64,000 nt of DNA, from assembly GCF_013911645.1 (NCBI RefSeq), contig NZ_JACESV010000003.1, forward strand, positions 62,001 through 126,000. Direction: 5' to 3'. The stretch is from Allomuricauda sp. (GTDB lineage: Bacteria > Bacteroidota > Bacteroidia > Flavobacteriales > Flavobacteriaceae). Of the stretch, positions 35,796 to 43,561 are shown piece after piece. Under the pieces are notes generated by a model. It was not told the DNA's origin. It worked only from the letters and a program-made list of their open reading frames with translations, and did no database searches. The translations under genes were made by a program, and so were the position numbers. Position 1 is the stretch's first letter. Each line of letters opens with the position of its first letter.

Positions 35796-36620
35796 ATGTT
35801 ACAAAAGATATCTTTCCTTGTATTGATATGCTTCCAATGTGTCGTTTTTGCCCAAACTGAAGAAATTCAACTAGTATCCTGGAACATCCAAGATTTTGGG
35901 CGAACCAAAAACACCGAAGAACTGAATGAAATTGCAGAAATCGTTAGGGATGTGGATATAGTTGCCATCCAAGAAGTAGTTGCAGGCTATGGAGGTGCCC
36001 AAGCTGTTGCCAAGCTTGCCGATATATTGAACCGAAAAGGAGCAAAATGGGACTATGTCATCAGTGACCCTACCAACAGTCCGAAATATGTTACCGAGCG
36101 TTATGCCATTGTTTGGAAGACCAAAAACATAAAAATAAAAAATCGAGGTTGGCTTATCTCAGAACTAGATTCGTTGGTAGACCGAGAGCCATTTTTATTG
36201 GATTTATATGTAGAAGGAAAAAAATTCACTCTGGTCAATTTTCATTCCAGGCCTTATAACAAAGACCCTGAAAGTGAAATCATCGCAATTTCCAATTTTG
36301 TCGTTGATTCACTAGAAACTCCATTGATCATTGCTGGCGATTTTAATGTTGAAGAAAAAATGCCTGTTTTTGATTCCTTAAAATATAATGGTTTTAAAGC
36401 AGCCGTATCCAATGCAAAGACCACTTTAAAAAGAAAATGTGATAACAATGATTACCTCAACTACCCTATCGACAATATTTTTTATTCCCAGGATATTTAC
36501 AAGACGGAAGGAAAAGTTATTGATTTTGTGAGGTTTTGCGAAGAGTTAAAACGGGCCCGTAAATTATCCGATCATCTACCGGTCCTATTAAAATTCCGGA
36601 TCAACTGGAAAGCACATTAA
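35796..36620 (+). CDS. Secreted endonuclease/exonuclease/phosphatase family protein
   Basis: 274 residues from the ATG at 35796, which begins a signal peptide (MLQKISFLVLICFQCVVFAQ). An earlier in-frame ATG at 35760 would spoil it. The EEP fold is clear: LVSWNIQDFGRTK (Asn metal ligand), IVAIQEVVAG (Glu), LVNFHSRPY, IIAGDFNVEEKMPVFDS (GDFN), and SDHLPVLLKF (final Asp-His pair). Such proteins are DNase I-like nucleases or phosphodiesterases acting in the periplasm or outside. The nearest annotated relatives are usually called endonuclease, but substrate choice within EEP cannot be read from sequence. Its 3' end overlaps the convergent small gene by 4 bases. Confidence 0.85.
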   Translation: MLQKISFLVLICFQCVVFAQTEEIQLVSWNIQDFGRTKNTEELNEIAEIVRDVDIVAIQEVVAGYGGAQAVAKLADILNRKGAKWDYVISDPTNSPKYVTERYAIVWKTKNIKIKNRGWLISELDSLVDREPFLLDLYVEGKKFTLVNFHSRPYNKDPESEIIAISNFVVDSLETPLIIAGDFNVEEKMPVFDSLKYNGFKAAVSNAKTTLKRKCDNNDYLNYPIDNIFYSQDIYKTEGKVIDFVRFCEELKRARKLSDHLPVLLKFRINWKAH

Positions 36621-36847
36621 TCTTCCCAGCCACACAAGGTCCTGCCCAAATCCTTGGCCTCTGACAAGCTCACTTCAAAAGTCTTGGTCGAGCAATTGGA
36701 CAAACCCCTGCAATGTTTGTCATAATGATACCGTTTACTGCTCTTGCCTTTACAGATAAAGACTTTGGTCTCAACATTTGAAACAAGATTGAAACCAGTA
36801 ATTACCCAAAAAAGTAATAGTAGAGACAAAATTTTAGTCATCCTCAT
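36617..36847 (-). CDS. Small exported Cys/His protein
   Basis: 76 residues with a signal peptide (about 1-20) and mature part KVFICKGKSSKRYHYDKHCRGLSNCSTKTFEVSLSEAKDLGRTLCGWED. The spacing C-x(8)-YH-x(3)-HC-x(5)-C and the final LCGWE are a recurrent pattern of small Bacteroidota exported proteins, possibly a metal-binding knuckle related to the Ada-like/nuclease-associated C-terminal modules. The start overlaps the end of the HsdR_N gene by 14 bases, so it is translated in the same transcript. Function unknown. Confidence 0.65.
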   Translation of the reverse strand: MRMTKILSLLLLFWVITGFNLVSNVETKVFICKGKSSKRYHYDKHCRGLSNCSTKTFEVSLSEAKDLGRTLCGWED

Positions 36848-37886
36848 AGAAATCCACTGTTTTCAACAATAGGTCTTCAAATTGATAGATGTCATCAACG
36901 GTTTCAATTGAATGTCTGGTCTCCCGTTTGTTATCGTCAAAAACACCTAAATATTTATTCCCACCGTTCAAATGAAGACGGCATAATGGCTTACGGTTGT
37001 TATCATCCAAGAGTATTCCAAAATAGGATTGTGTATCCCGATGTACAATACGATCGACCGAGAGTTTCCTGCGCAAAATGGCCACTACGATTCGGTACCC
37101 TTCCAGTTCCTCCTCCGTGGTGTCGACTTTACTCACCTTTTCCGGCTCCTTGTCCTCTTCCTGTTGTTTTTCCGCTTCCTTATGAAGCGCTGAATTCAAG
37201 CGATCGTTCACCTTTTCGCTAATGGTCTGGATAAAGGCCTTGCTTACCAAATCGGTGAATTCCCCCATTACCTTTTCAGTAAGCCGGCCAGTATAGATCC
37301 GTGATGCGAAGAGCCTGACAAAATCATAGCTTGGCGCTTGCAGTTCTTCGCCAATGAGTTTTTTGATTTCCTTGGTATATTTAAGGGAGCTCGCGTTGTC
37401 CACTATCTCATCCACGTTAAAGTTCGTTTTGTGGAACTTGGCAATCTCATTGACCACATTCTCCTTTAACTGGGTGATATCGAACTCTAAAAAGGGTTTT
37501 TCGTCCATTTTATTGGCCGATTCCAAATCGGTGAAAAATTGATATTCTATACCGTTGGTCAACAGGGCAAAACGAGTTTTCGTAGTATGGAAATAACGGA
37601 ACAATTGAGAGTTGTGGGCGTTCAACTTTTCTTTCCAGTTCTTACACTCGATGATGATTATGGGTTCACCATGCTGAAAAATCGCATAATCTACCTTTTC
37701 CCCCTTTTTCAATCCCAGGTCTGCGGTAAATTCAGGTACTACCTCGGTAGGGTTGAAGGTGTCGTACCCCAATAAATTGATGAATGGCAACACAAAGGCA
37801 TGTTTGGTGGATTCCTCGGTATCGATTTGCTCTTTGAGCTTGATTACTTTTTCCGCTAATACCTTAAGATGGTTCTGAAGTTCCAT
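36834..37886 (-). CDS. HsdR N-terminal-type PD-(D/E)xK nuclease domain protein
   Basis: 350 residues from the ATG at 37886; the frame is open to 37949 but the first 21 residues look non-native. N-terminal 1-130 matches the type I restriction HSDR_N fold: STKHAFVLPFINLLGYD, then VDYAIFQHGEPIIIIECKNW with Asp and Glu-x-Lys in the catalytic PD-(D/E)xK arrangement, and FALLTNGIEYQFF. There is no helicase/ATPase domain, so it is not an HsdR subunit. The C-terminal part has a charged coiled region (HKEAEKQQEEDKEPEKV) and a beta-rich end containing FGILLDDNNRKPLCRLHLNG. It may be a stand-alone nuclease that acts on self or foreign DNA; the family is widespread. It is 4 bases after the Cas2-fold gene. 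Confidence 0.75.
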   Translation of the reverse strand: MELQNHLKVLAEKVIKLKEQIDTEESTKHAFVLPFINLLGYDTFNPTEVVPEFTADLGLKKGEKVDYAIFQHGEPIIIIECKNWKEKLNAHNSQLFRYFHTTKTRFALLTNGIEYQFFTDLESANKMDEKPFLEFDITQLKENVVNEIAKFHKTNFNVDEIVDNASSLKYTKEIKKLIGEELQAPSYDFVRLFASRIYTGRLTEKVMGEFTDLVSKAFIQTISEKVNDRLNSALHKEAEKQQEEDKEPEKVSKVDTTEEELEGYRIVVAILRRKLSVDRIVHRDTQSYFGILLDDNNRKPLCRLHLNGGNKYLGVFDDNKRETRHSIETVDDIYQFEDLLLKTVDFYEDD

Positions 37887-37890
37887 GTTC

Positions 37891-38160
37891 CTATATTTTT
37901 TTTGATAACAAATCGCTACAATCCTTATTAAGATTATATGAGGCTCCATGACGTTTTATTCCGACGACAAGGAGTTTATCATCTCCATTTAGATGTTTGG
38001 CAAGCCGCTCCTTCAGTAAACCAGAAGTTTCATTGGATTTCACAACCCACAACGAATCCAGACATTGCCAAGTGTTTCCAATTTTTTGAATTTCTTCGAT
38101 CAAGGGCCGATGGTCATTATTCGCGGCCCCCAGGTCATATGAGATCAAAAAGCACCCCAT
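37891..38160 (-). CDS. Cas2-fold (SinR/VapD-like) small protein
   Basis: 89 residues. GCFLISYDLGAANNDHRPLIEEI followed by WQCLDSLWVVKSNETSGLLK and DKLLVVGIKRHGASYNL gives the beta-alpha-beta order of the Cas2/VapD ferredoxin fold, with the Asp in SYDLG at the Cas2 catalytic position. Proteins of this kind occur away from CRISPR loci and are often called SinR family. VapD members are RNase toxins, so a nuclease role is possible but unproven. It ends 4 bases before the HsdR_N nuclease gene and begins 11 bases after the small Cys protein. Confidence 0.65.
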   Translation of the reverse strand: MGCFLISYDLGAANNDHRPLIEEIQKIGNTWQCLDSLWVVKSNETSGLLKERLAKHLNGDDKLLVVGIKRHGASYNLNKDCSDLLSKKI

Positions 38161-38171
38161 GCTTCAAACGA

Positions 38172-38330
38172 TTAGTTTTTACACCCATTTTTTTTACAGG
38201 TAATTGACTCAGTGGTATCTTCCCAATGATCGGGATTTGCACGCATATCAAATCCACATCCCGTAATGCTTACTTTATACCCCTTATGTACTTCTCCTGT
38301 AGGTATGTGTTTTACTGCCATATCGACCAT
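38172..38330 (-). CDS. Small conserved Cys-containing protein
   Basis: 52 residues from ATG 38330, or 49 from 38321. The frame is open to 38369 but the extra N-terminus would run through the promoter palindrome. The sequence VKHIPTGEVHKGYKVSITGC...GFDMRANPDHWEDTTESITCKKNGC resembles small Flavobacteriaceae proteins with a C...C-x4-C arrangement that could bind zinc. First gene of a leftward unit followed by the Cas2-fold gene (11 bases), the HsdR_N nuclease (4 bases) and the exported Cys/His protein. Function unknown. Confidence 0.5.
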   Translation of the reverse strand: MVDMAVKHIPTGEVHKGYKVSITGCGFDMRANPDHWEDTTESITCKKNGCKN

Positions 38331-38366
38331 TACTGATTTTATGATAAACCTAGCCCTATAAAACAT

Positions 38367-38396
38367 CATTCCCTTACAGAAATCTGTAAGGGAATG
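38367..38396. promoter_or_regulatory. Palindromic site upstream of the leftward four-gene unit
   Basis: Perfect 13-bp arms CATTCCCTTACAG / CTGTAAGGGAATG around AAAT. It lies 36 bases before the ATG at 38330. A 23-base core is repeated with two differences at 39327-39349 before the next leftward gene, so it is probably the operator of a common regulator. Without a T-run on either side it is not a terminator. Confidence 0.55.
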
Positions 38397-38472
38397 TCAA
38401 GTTGTGCAATTCATGTACAGTAGGCTGAACTAACCTACATTACCATTGCAATGGTCAGTGTGTAATAGTATA

Positions 38473-39279
38473 TCAATTCTCCTCATAAAAGAAATCATGG
38501 AGTTCTATTAGGCTACCTCTTTTTATTTGTACAAGGTCACGGGTATCTTTCAAGAAAATACCTAAGGACCTTTCATTATAAACAAATTTCATTTCGTTGG
38601 AATAATCCGTTACGACATACATATCTCCTTCCATTTTATAAAATGGAATCATACTCTTTCCTTTAACCCTGACGCCTCTATTGACAATCTTTCCATTCAT
38701 AATATCGCTTTCCAAGTCGGAGGTTACTCCAGAGGCAACCTTTACGTAGGCCACCATCATTTTTGTCCATTCCGATCTGTTGATCATAAACCACTTGACC
38801 TTGTTAAAATCAATGCCATATTCATTGATCCATCCATGACTGGTGAACCCGAGAAGTACATATTTTTTACCGTTCAAAGCAGGATTGTCCTCCGGTTCAA
38901 ATTCTTGAATCTTGAAAGTTATAACGGATGCAGGTGACATGTCCTTTACTTTTTTGCCATCAAAGTCAACTGTTTTTAAAGAAAAGCTGGACATTTCTGG
39001 ATGGTTGGACAATACCCATTGTGTTGCGGTGAGCTCTGCTCTCTCCTTCATTTGTTCAACTGCTGCCACACCAGCTCCAACCAAAGCCAATGCTCCCACG
39101 GCACCTGCAATCGCTGCACCATCATTTTGGGCGTGTGTCTGTTTTGGTATCAAAAGACATAGAAAAACCGTAATCAGAACCAATATCCTGAATTTTAGGC
39201 CCACCTTGCTGATGCTTGAAGTTGTCGTAGATATATGTTGAGATGCTATGGTTGTGTATAAATTAAGTGAGGACTTCAT
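38473..39279 (-). CDS. Exported hypothetical protein
   Basis: 268 residues. A long, Ser/Thr-rich N-terminus (1-27) precedes a signal-type hydrophobic segment (about 28-48, FRILVLITVFLCLLIPKQTHAQ). A Gly/Ala-rich stretch follows (AAIAGAVGALALVGAGVAAV, about 55-74), possibly membrane-inserting, and then a soluble beta-rich domain (85-268) with YVLLGFTSHGWINEYGIDF and KWFMINRSEWTKMMVAYVKV. A shorter start at a later Met is possible. No family recognised. It is preceded by the second copy of the 23-bp palindrome and lies between two candidate target/regulator genes of the two-component system. Confidence 0.6.
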   Translation of the reverse strand: MKSSLNLYTTIASQHISTTTSSISKVGLKFRILVLITVFLCLLIPKQTHAQNDGAAIAGAVGALALVGAGVAAVEQMKERAELTATQWVLSNHPEMSSFSLKTVDFDGKKVKDMSPASVITFKIQEFEPEDNPALNGKKYVLLGFTSHGWINEYGIDFNKVKWFMINRSEWTKMMVAYVKVASGVTSDLESDIMNGKIVNRGVRVKGKSMIPFYKMEGDMYVVTDYSNEMKFVYNERSLGIFLKDTRDLVQIKRGSLIELHDFFYEEN

Positions 39280-39326
39280 CGGTATTGGTTTGATTGCTTC
39301 AATATTACAGCCTTATGAAAAAGTAA

Positions 39327-39346
39327 CCTTACAGATATCTGCAAGG
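39327..39346. promoter_or_regulatory. Second copy of the palindromic site, upstream of the exported hypothetical protein
   Basis: CCTTACAGATATCTGCAAGG, followed by GAA, matches the site at 38371-38395 with two differences in 23 bases. It lies about 50 bases before the ATG at 39279, in the gap after the response-regulator gene. Palindrome length and position are suitable for a dimeric LuxR-type regulator such as the neighbouring response regulator. Inference. Confidence 0.5.
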
Positions 39347-39377
39347 GAAATTCAAAGGCTTACCAATAAACTAAAAA

Positions 39378-40043
39378 TCAGATTTTTTCCTCCCGGATCA
39401 TTTTGGCGATCAAATGATTGGTGTTCTTGGCCCCGAATTCATCGAACATTTTACTGACCCTTTTGTCTATGGTACTTTCACTATTGGGGGTGATATCCTC
39501 CTTTTTGAACTTTTCCGAAATCTCCTTTTTGGTAAGCCCTTCCGCCAAGCTTTGAAGTATCATCAGGTCAAACTCTTCGAGTTCAAACACATTGTTGGAA
39601 ACATTCAAATCGATGCCAGGGGACACATAGGTACGGTTATGATAGACTTCCCGAACAGCATTTACCAATTCGGTAAGTCCGTGACGTCCCTTGCATACAT
39701 AACCATTGATCTTTTCTTCCTTGAAAAGTGAATTGACCGTGACCGGGTTGTCCTCCATGGAGTTCACGATGACCTTTAAGTTGGGCTGAAGGGCCCTAGC
39801 GGCCGCTATCAGTTGAAGTCCCGAAGTAAGTCTCCGCTGTACATGATCACCTTTAAAAAACAGATCTGTGATCAATAATTCAAAAGGTTCATTTTTGGTT
39901 GCAGCATATTTTAAACGGTTGTATGCCTTATCACAATAGAGTTCATCCTGTAGCACGGGAATATGCAAGGTATCCCGCAACATTTCAGAAATCCCCTGAT
40001 TGGTGTCCTGAAAATCCTCGGCAATCAATACTTTTTTGAACAT
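39378..40043 (-). CDS. LuxR/NarL-family response regulator
   Basis: 221 residues. Receiver domain 1-130: KKVLIAEDFQDTN (acidic pocket Glu9/Asp10), LLITDLFFKGD with phospho-acceptor Asp60, and NGYVCKGRHGLTE with the conserved Lys. C-terminal HTH of GerE type 145-215: LEEFDLMILQSLAEGLTKKEISEKF and STIDKRVSKMFDEFGAKN. The DNA-binding part is slightly longer than usual between its helices (KKEDITPNSES). It lies 11 bases after the histidine-kinase gene and is its obvious partner. It probably binds palindromic promoters; two such sites are found directly downstream. Confidence 0.85.
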   Translation of the reverse strand: MFKKVLIAEDFQDTNQGISEMLRDTLHIPVLQDELYCDKAYNRLKYAATKNEPFELLITDLFFKGDHVQRRLTSGLQLIAAARALQPNLKVIVNSMEDNPVTVNSLFKEEKINGYVCKGRHGLTELVNAVREVYHNRTYVSPGIDLNVSNNVFELEEFDLMILQSLAEGLTKKEISEKFKKEDITPNSESTIDKRVSKMFDEFGAKNTNHLIAKMIREEKI

Positions 40044-40054
40044 AGTAGTTTTTT

Positions 40055-41998
40055 TTAAAACGGAATCGTGATATGGGCAGTAAAGCCCTCACCCTTACCG
40101 GAATCAAAAATAACGGTTCCTCCAATGGCCTGAATACGCTTTTCCGTATTCCGAAGCCCATTTTTGGCATTCAGTTCCTCCTTGGATGCCCCTACACCGT
40201 TATCGGAATACTTCACCACCATGGTTTTTCCGGTATGTTTGAATCCAATGGTGACCATATTTGCCTTACTATGTTTGCCCATATTGATCATCAGTTCCTG
40301 TATGGCCTTGAAAAGGACTTTTTGCGACAATGGGGGCATTTCCCCCCAGTTGATATCCTTGACACCGGTAACAAACAGGTTCGCCTCACTTGGGGTCCGA
40401 AAACGAAGCATTTCCAAAAACTCGGCCTTAAATCGGCCTCCCGTGCTCACTTCATTGACTTCCCTGGAAAAATTCCTGCTTTGGTTATAGAGTCCATCCA
40501 AGCGATCCAAGATCTTAGACCGATCCATATCCCCCTGTACCATCAGCATGGTCTGGTTGAGGCCTGCCCCAAAATCATCATGGAGCCGTCGGGACATATC
40601 AGCTTCCGTTTCGAGGGTAGCCTCCAACTTGGCGAGTTTGTTTCGCTCTTTTAAACGTTTGGTACGTTGACCAAAAAAATAAATGGCAAAGCTCAGGCCC
40701 AACAACAGGACTATGGAACCCAAGTAGGACATGGTTTTCTTACTGCGTTCCTCGGCGGCCAACAAGGCTTGTTCCGCTTTTTCTTTTTCCAATCGCAGGA
40801 TGGATTCTTGCTTCAGCTTGTCGTCGTATTTGTATTTGGCGAATTGGGTCTTGACCTTTAATTCTTGTTCATCAAGGCTATCTTGCAACAAAATGTAGCG
40901 GTCCCGGAGCTTGATATTTTCAGGGTTTATCTGTATGAGAAATTTCAATGCATCAATCTCTGCCCTTGGCACTTTGATTTTTTGTGCCACTTGGATAACG
41001 GTATCAAAGTAGGCCTTGGCCCTACTGGACCTATCTTCCATATGAAACTCACCTAGATGGGTAAAGCTTGCCAATTGCCCACGCCAATCCTTTTTCTCCT
41101 TTCTTATTTGGAGAGCCTTTTGGAAAGAAGGGGCAACATCCTTTTTTTCCAAAAGCCATTGGGCATAGGACAGATTGTCCAATATCCTTGCATAAACCAC
41201 AGGAGTGGAATCCAAGGCTGTATTTCCCATAATCTTTTCTAAAAGCACTATGGCCTCTTCATATCTTCCATCATCAATATAGGTGGCGGCAAGATTGTTC
41301 TCAAACGCAATCCTGTGCTCCATTGATCCACTATTTTTAATGGCCTTGGTATAATAGAATATGGCATCCTCGAAGTTCAATAATTTCCTATGGTTGGTGG
41401 CCAAGAGCCCATAACATTGCACCATTTCATTACTGTCATGAGATTCCCTTAAAAATTGCAGGGCCTCGGTGATGGTTTCCTTGCTTCCAAAAAAATCATT
41501 TTGGTTCTTCTGTATCACCCCCATAAGCAACAAACACTTCCCTGTCCAGCTGCTATCCTTCGCCAATTCGAATTGGCTTTTGGCAGCACTGTAATTTTCA
41601 AATGCCTTGCTATAATCAGACCGGACCTGATCATAATAATATCCCATTAGATAATATTGGGACGCTTTTAGCTTCGGCCCATCGACTTGGGATTGCAATG
41701 TGAGGAAACTGTCATGGTGGGCCACCAAGCTATCGTAGTCCCCAGCTTGAAAGAGCAAGGAACTTTTTTTGTACATCAACTTGCCCAAGATGGAATCCGC
41801 TTCCAGATCTCTGGCCAAGAAAAGGGCCCTGTCTATACTTCTCTCCTTTTCTTCCAATGAAACATCCTTACCAATAGAGCGGGTATAGTAAATGTTTATA
41901 CTGTCGTTTTTATCCGAAACATCTCTTTTCCCATCTTTATCGGACGGTGCACAGGAAACTAAAATCGTCAATATGACAAGGAATGGGTACCGTTTCAA
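40055..41998 (-). CDS. TPR sensor histidine kinase (HisKA_3 type), lipoprotein-like signal
   Basis: 647 residues. The N-terminus MKRYPFLVILTILVSC is a lipoprotein-type signal. The sensor part has five or more tetratricopeptide units (about 60-370), e.g. DYSKAFENYSAAKSQFELAK and NFEDAIFYYTKAIKNSG. A transmembrane helix near 421-441 (LGSIVLLLGLSFAIYFFG) is followed by a coiled linker, then the HisKA_3 dimerisation helix ADMSRRLHDDFGAGLNQTM with His near 470 as the phosphorylated residue. The HATPase ends with ELMINMGKHSKANMV (N box) and YSDNGVGAS (G1 box). It autophosphorylates and passes the phosphate to the response regulator encoded 11 bases downstream. The signal sensed by the periplasmic TPRs is unknown; a 58-residue lipoprotein lies just upstream. 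Confidence 0.88.
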   Translation of the reverse strand: MKRYPFLVILTILVSCAPSDKDGKRDVSDKNDSINIYYTRSIGKDVSLEEKERSIDRALFLARDLEADSILGKLMYKKSSLLFQAGDYDSLVAHHDSFLTLQSQVDGPKLKASQYYLMGYYYDQVRSDYSKAFENYSAAKSQFELAKDSSWTGKCLLLMGVIQKNQNDFFGSKETITEALQFLRESHDSNEMVQCYGLLATNHRKLLNFEDAIFYYTKAIKNSGSMEHRIAFENNLAATYIDDGRYEEAIVLLEKIMGNTALDSTPVVYARILDNLSYAQWLLEKKDVAPSFQKALQIRKEKKDWRGQLASFTHLGEFHMEDRSSRAKAYFDTVIQVAQKIKVPRAEIDALKFLIQINPENIKLRDRYILLQDSLDEQELKVKTQFAKYKYDDKLKQESILRLEKEKAEQALLAAEERSKKTMSYLGSIVLLLGLSFAIYFFGQRTKRLKERNKLAKLEATLETEADMSRRLHDDFGAGLNQTMLMVQGDMDRSKILDRLDGLYNQSRNFSREVNEVSTGGRFKAEFLEMLRFRTPSEANLFVTGVKDINWGEMPPLSQKVLFKAIQELMINMGKHSKANMVTIGFKHTGKTMVVKYSDNGVGASKEELNAKNGLRNTEKRIQAIGGTVIFDSGKGEGFTAHITIPF

Positions 41999-42072
41999 AA
42001 ATAAAGAAGTTGTGGTTCATTAAAAAAGCCATGCCCGATTTCCGGACATGGCTCAAATTAATGAAATTATTC

Positions 42073-42249
42073 TTATTGATCACCTTCTCCGGGGGGCGGT
42101 GGAGGTGGCGGCGGGGTCGGATCTTGGTCATCACCTTCGGTAGCGACCATATCATATTCGCTCGCTATCTCAGCCGTATCCGAAGTGGAACAAGAGAAAA
42201 GGAACATATTCAAAACAACGGCCATCAAGGCCAAAAACACTTTTTTCAT
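42073..42249 (-). CDS. Small lipoprotein with poly-proline tail, upstream of the two-component system
   Basis: 58 residues: MKKVFLALMAVVLNMFLFSC is a complete lipoprotein signal with Cys20, followed by an acidic mature part (SDTAEIASEYDMVATEGDDQ) and a run of eight prolines before GEGDQ. It ends 75 bases before the histidine-kinase start, in the same direction, so it may be co-expressed and could act on the TPR sensor. Its start codon is the ATG at 42249. The signal peptide is convincing; the tail composition makes it unlikely to be a shadow of another frame. Function unknown. Confidence 0.6.
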   Translation of the reverse strand: MKKVFLALMAVVLNMFLFSCSTSDTAEIASEYDMVATEGDDQDPTPPPPPPPPGEGDQ

Positions 42250-42629
42250 TTTTATGAAATTTTAAATTGAACAAAGAGGTGGCCGTCCGGAATCTTCCGG
42301 AGCGCTGGTGCTTTTCAGCCACCCGTGAGTTTTGGAGTACTCCTTTGCTATTTTTGGAAAGTGGAAACTGTAAGCGACCCTTTAGGTTACTTTCCAATGG
42401 ACCTTTCAGGCCGCATTACAGCATCCCATAAAAATGAACTTTCTAGAAAAGCCATGTTAGCAACACATAGCGGAATCCATTTTCTGCAACAAAGTAAATT
42501 GAAGTGTTCAATTGCATTGCAGACAGCGGTTGGACTTGTATTGGACATTTTTTAGACATCAATAAAACCAAGGGTTCGGAGGGGTTCAGTAGTATGATTT
42601 GCCTTTTAAAAATTTGTACTTTTAGTCCA
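42250..42629. other. Divergent intergenic region with a multi-stem palindrome
   Basis: 380 bases between the leftward lipoprotein and the rightward HTH-less regulator-like gene. GGTGGC (42278-42283) pairs with GCCACC (42318-42323), enclosing CCGGA/TCCGG (42287-42291 with 42296-42300). This could fold in the 5' leader of the lipoprotein mRNA or mark binding sites. A TATTTTTG at 42349-42356 equals the Bacteroidota -7 consensus (TAnnTTTG), but no TTTG is at the right distance upstream. Otherwise nothing is recognised. Confidence 0.35.
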
Positions 42630-43334
42630 ATGGATGAAAAATATATAGCGGAGATTGTTCGGAAGGTTTTTGAAAAAGCGAAGACGGAGCATGCCTCCCA
42701 CTCTAGGTTTGCATTGTCCAGTCACATCAGCGACCATAGTGATTTGAGTTCAAAAACCTTGGAGAGGGCCTATGACAGGTATATCAACAAAAAAAAGAAG
42801 TACGGTGCCCCACAAGCGGAGAGTGTGGATCTATGCTGTAAATATCTAGGCTATGACAATTATGCCGATTATATAAAAAAAAGAAAAACGGTCCCTGCCA
42901 CAAAATGGACCATACCCATCCTCGTGGTCGTTTCCTTGGTTTTGGCAATCGTGATGGGGATACGATATGGGAACAATTCAAATCCCACAGGTGAAAAGGC
43001 TGAAAACCAATGCATGGCATGGGCCGACTCCCTATATGTGGAAGTCCCCTGTACTTCCAAACCTTATTCTTCGTTTGGAACCAAGGTGGAGCCCATGGAT
43101 ATAACAAAGCTGAAGCATTTTAAAAAAGTGGAAGTCAACATGGCAACGCAGTTCTTTTCGGAGGATGATAAACCCCTACTATGGTACCATAAGAACAAGG
43201 AGGGGGAAATTGAATATTTTACGGCTCCGGGGCTGCATCCGACCAATGACAAAACCTTGCGAAAGATTACCCCCTATATCATCCAGACCTATGTTCCTGT
43301 GCACTCCTATAAAAAAGACTCCTTCTTGGAATAA
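42630..43334 (+). CDS. Single-pass membrane protein of unknown function
   Basis: 234 residues from the ATG at 42630. The frame is open to 42504, but the upstream residues are unlike a protein start. The N-terminal 1-90 is helical and charged (MDEKYIAEIVRKVFEKAKTEHASHSRF, TLERAYDRYINKKKKYG, SVDLCCKYLGYDNYADYIKKRK), a pattern recurrent in Bacteroidota cytoplasmic sensor modules. A transmembrane helix (about 97-117, WTIPILVVVSLVLAIVMGIRY) is followed by an extracytoplasmic domain with two or three cysteines. A role in sensing or anti-sigma-like regulation is possible, but no motif proves it. It is transcribed divergently from the two-component unit. Confidence 0.6.
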   Translation: MDEKYIAEIVRKVFEKAKTEHASHSRFALSSHISDHSDLSSKTLERAYDRYINKKKKYGAPQAESVDLCCKYLGYDNYADYIKKRKTVPATKWTIPILVVVSLVLAIVMGIRYGNNSNPTGEKAENQCMAWADSLYVEVPCTSKPYSSFGTKVEPMDITKLKHFKKVEVNMATQFFSEDDKPLLWYHKNKEGEIEYFTAPGLHPTNDKTLRKITPYIIQTYVPVHSYKKDSFLE

Positions 43335-43561
43335 CACCTACATTTCAAAATGTATAAAGTTTGAATAAAGCGTATGGATAATTCCACTCCTGTATATCAG
43401 GGTCTGAGATTCCCTCATATAAAAGGCGCCCCTTCCCAAGCAACATAATACGCTGCCCCCATAATCGATATCTCCGACCACTAAAGTCAAAGCACTTCAT
43501 AAAACAAACAACCCCTTAAAAATCTCCGGTTTATGGGCACCGGAGCGGCCCTTTATGGCCT

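Noticed and set aside
43526..43547. Hairpin CTCCGGT/ACCGGAG as a terminator of the DUF932 gene
   Set aside because: Location fits, but no T-run follows in the leftward direction, so it was not listed as a terminator.
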